A stretch of DNA of 17,597 bases from Acholeplasmatales bacterium (lineage in GTDB: Bacteria > Bacillota_I > Bacilli_A > Acholeplasmatales > Anaeroplasmataceae): positions 1 through 17,597 of the forward strand of contig CAAGJD010000056.1 in assembly GCA_900770055.1 (NCBI GenBank), in the 5' to 3' direction. Numbering within the stretch: the first letter of the stretch is position 1; every line of letters begins with the position of its first letter. The position numbers were made by a program, and so were the translations under genes. Below, one piece after another: positions 17,064 to 17,597 of this stretch. The notes beneath the pieces were generated by a model, which saw only the letters and a list, made by a program, of their open reading frames with translations, ran no database searches and was not told the origin of the DNA.

Positions 17064-17068
17064 CTCCT
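17064..17068 (-). promoter_or_regulatory. Ribosome-binding site that fixes the lipoprotein start
   Basis: AGGAG on the minus strand, 8 nt before the ATG at 17053-17055 and only 2 nt before an in-frame TTG at 17059-17061. The spacing selects the ATG. Confidence 0.8.
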
Positions 17069-17121
17069 ATAAATTTATTTACTCATAAATATTATAAATA
17101 TTTAAGCGCATACTCTATATT

Positions 17122-17150
17122 ATTATACCTTAATAATTTTTATTATACAA
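17122..17150 (-). promoter_or_regulatory. Promoter of the lipoprotein gene
   Basis: TTGTAT (-35, 17145-17150), 17-bp spacer, TATAAT (-10, 17122-17127) on the minus strand. The predicted start near 17115 gives a leader of about 60 nt. A second TGTATAAT overlaps the -35 region and might be an alternative. The DNA from 17151 to about 17232 contains no gene I can support. Confidence 0.72.
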
Positions 17151-17232
17151 TAATAAATTTTGGGAATTCTGTTTCACTTAAAACTAGGGGAAAGATATAA
17201 GGGGACTTTTTGTCCTTGACTTTTGAACCAGT

Positions 17233-17413
17233 TTACTCGCAAATAAATAAGCGAGTGTGCGGCTCAACCTTATCAATAAATTCAATAATAAGATCACATT
17301 TTTTACTTCTGTAAGCTGTAATTCAAATGGTGGATTAACAATCTCATTAATTTTTGAATAATCATGCTTTTCTAATATATTTTTTGTTTTTCAGCTGTGT
17401 ATTTTCTTTTCAA
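17233..17413 (-). pseudogene. Decayed small gene with two frameshifts, family not recognised
   Basis: Three successive frames join into one protein-like sequence of about 60 residues. It starts at a TTG (17411-17413) after AGAAGG, reads KRKYTAEKQ, shifts at the A6 tract 17380-17385 into NILEKHDYSKINEIVNPPF, and continues ELQLTEV. It shifts again at the A6 tract 17299-17304 into KCDLIIEFIDKVEPHTRLFICE and ends at TAA (17233-17235). In each case adding one A restores the frame. The segments are Lys/Glu-rich and free of stops in the right frames, which is unlike random AT-rich DNA. I do not recognise the family. It lies between the rpsI terminator and the lipoprotein promoter with no promoter of its own visible. 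Confidence 0.5.
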
Positions 17414-17447
17414 TATGGCACCTTCTATAAGAGCAATTTACACCTTT

Positions 17448-17503
17448 TTGCAATAAACAAAAAAAGCAGGGTGAGAAGTCCTGCTTTAAATGTTTTATTG
17501 CAA
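17448..17503 (-). terminator. Intrinsic terminator of rpsI
   Basis: On the minus strand AAAGCAGG/CCTGCTTT (17463-17470 and 17480-17487) forms an 8-bp stem with a 9-nt loop, followed by a T-rich run TTTTTTTGTTTA. An outer inverted repeat, TTGCAATAAAACA against TGTTTATTGCAA with one base bulged, encloses it and lengthens the stem. It lies about 18 nt past the rpsI stop. Confidence 0.92.
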
Positions 17504-17520
17504 TTATGATAACAATGTAA

Positions 17521-17597
17521 TTAACGCTTAGAGAATTGTGGTGCACGACGAGCGCCCTTAAGACCATACTTCTTACGTTCTTTAGCACGTGGATCAC
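17521..17597 (-). CDS. rpsI: Ribosomal protein S9, C-terminal end (5' part outside the window)
   Basis: Only the last 24 codons and the TAA (17521-17523) are present. They read DPRAKERKKYGLKGARRAPQ followed by FSKR, the highly conserved C-terminal tail of small-subunit protein S9, whose final Lys-Arg reaches the P-site tRNA. The usual YGLKKARRAPQFSKR has Gly in place of the second Lys here, a tolerated variation. It is normally co-transcribed after rplM (L13), which would lie beyond the right edge. The longer open frame over the same region in another phase is a shadow. Confidence 0.97.
   Translation of the reverse strand, partial: DPRAKERKKYGLKGARRAPQFSKR

Noticed and set aside
16865..17200. 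Plus-strand open frame of 111 codons over the lipoprotein start and promoter
   Set aside because: It is antisense to a clear lipoprotein signal peptide and promoter, has no ribosome-binding site and no family resemblance.
17391..17597. Open frame overlapping the rpsI end and its terminator
   Set aside because: It reads the S9 C-terminus in the wrong phase and crosses a strong terminator; the conserved S9 tail in the other frame is the real gene. Part of it shares phase with the middle pseudogene segment but stops before it.
1..17597. CRISPR arrays, tRNA or rRNA genes, insertion sequences
   Set aside because: No regularly spaced repeats, cloverleaf-like sequences, rRNA signatures or transposase motifs were seen on either strand.

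Overview
The window is an AT-rich (roughly 70% or more A+T), entirely minus-strand stretch of a low-GC Gram-positive-type chromosome. Support for a Bacillota/Bacilli-like source comes from strong GGAGG ribosome-binding sites, extended TGnTATAAT promoters, U-tract hairpin terminators, a lipobox lipoprotein, a cysS-mrnC pair as in Bacillus, and TGG (not TGA) for Trp. An Erysipelotrichia or Mollicutes-related gut lineage is plausible but not provable here. The first 18 bases are an exact Illumina adapter remnant, so the left end is a contig end rather than biology. Read in the direction of transcription, the layout runs from right to left.

Housekeeping side (17597 to 9581). The last 24 codons of rpsI (ribosomal protein S9) are followed by its hairpin terminator. 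Next comes a decayed small gene with two frameshifts, then a promoter driving a GLUG-repeat surface lipoprotein. After a modest terminator lies a tightly overlapping operon: cysS, mrnC (Mini-RNase III), and a 1326-aa P-type ATPase. The ATPase is unusual in carrying about 430 residues of predicted extracytoplasmic sequence just before its last membrane helix. The operon ends in a long G.U-rich terminator.

Signalling side (9380 to 19). A well-formed promoter drives a membrane-bound LuxR-type regulator (seven-helix N-terminus, HTH C-terminus) with its own terminator. Immediately downstream, an extended -10 promoter with a poor -35 and a short palindrome near -40 starts a compact operon. It encodes a very large secreted subtilisin-like protease, a membrane-anchored FecR-domain protein, a CHASE2-class III adenylate cyclase with all catalytic residues, and a sugar-phosphate-isomerase-like TIM barrel cut by the contig end. 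Spacings of 1-8 nt, with Shine-Dalgarno sites inside the preceding reading frames, indicate co-expression.

The most striking feature is at the start of the protease. A perfect 14-bp tandem duplication splits the gene, putting the signal peptide and first half of the propeptide in one frame and the rest of the propeptide, catalytic domain and C-terminus in another. Removing one copy restores a single 1570-codon open frame. This could be a loss-of-function mutation or a reversible on/off switch. Together with the FecR/CHASE2-cyclase pair and the neighbouring LuxR regulator, it makes this region a candidate surface-sensing, cAMP-producing system, possibly with phase-variable protease export. Function is inferred, not shown.
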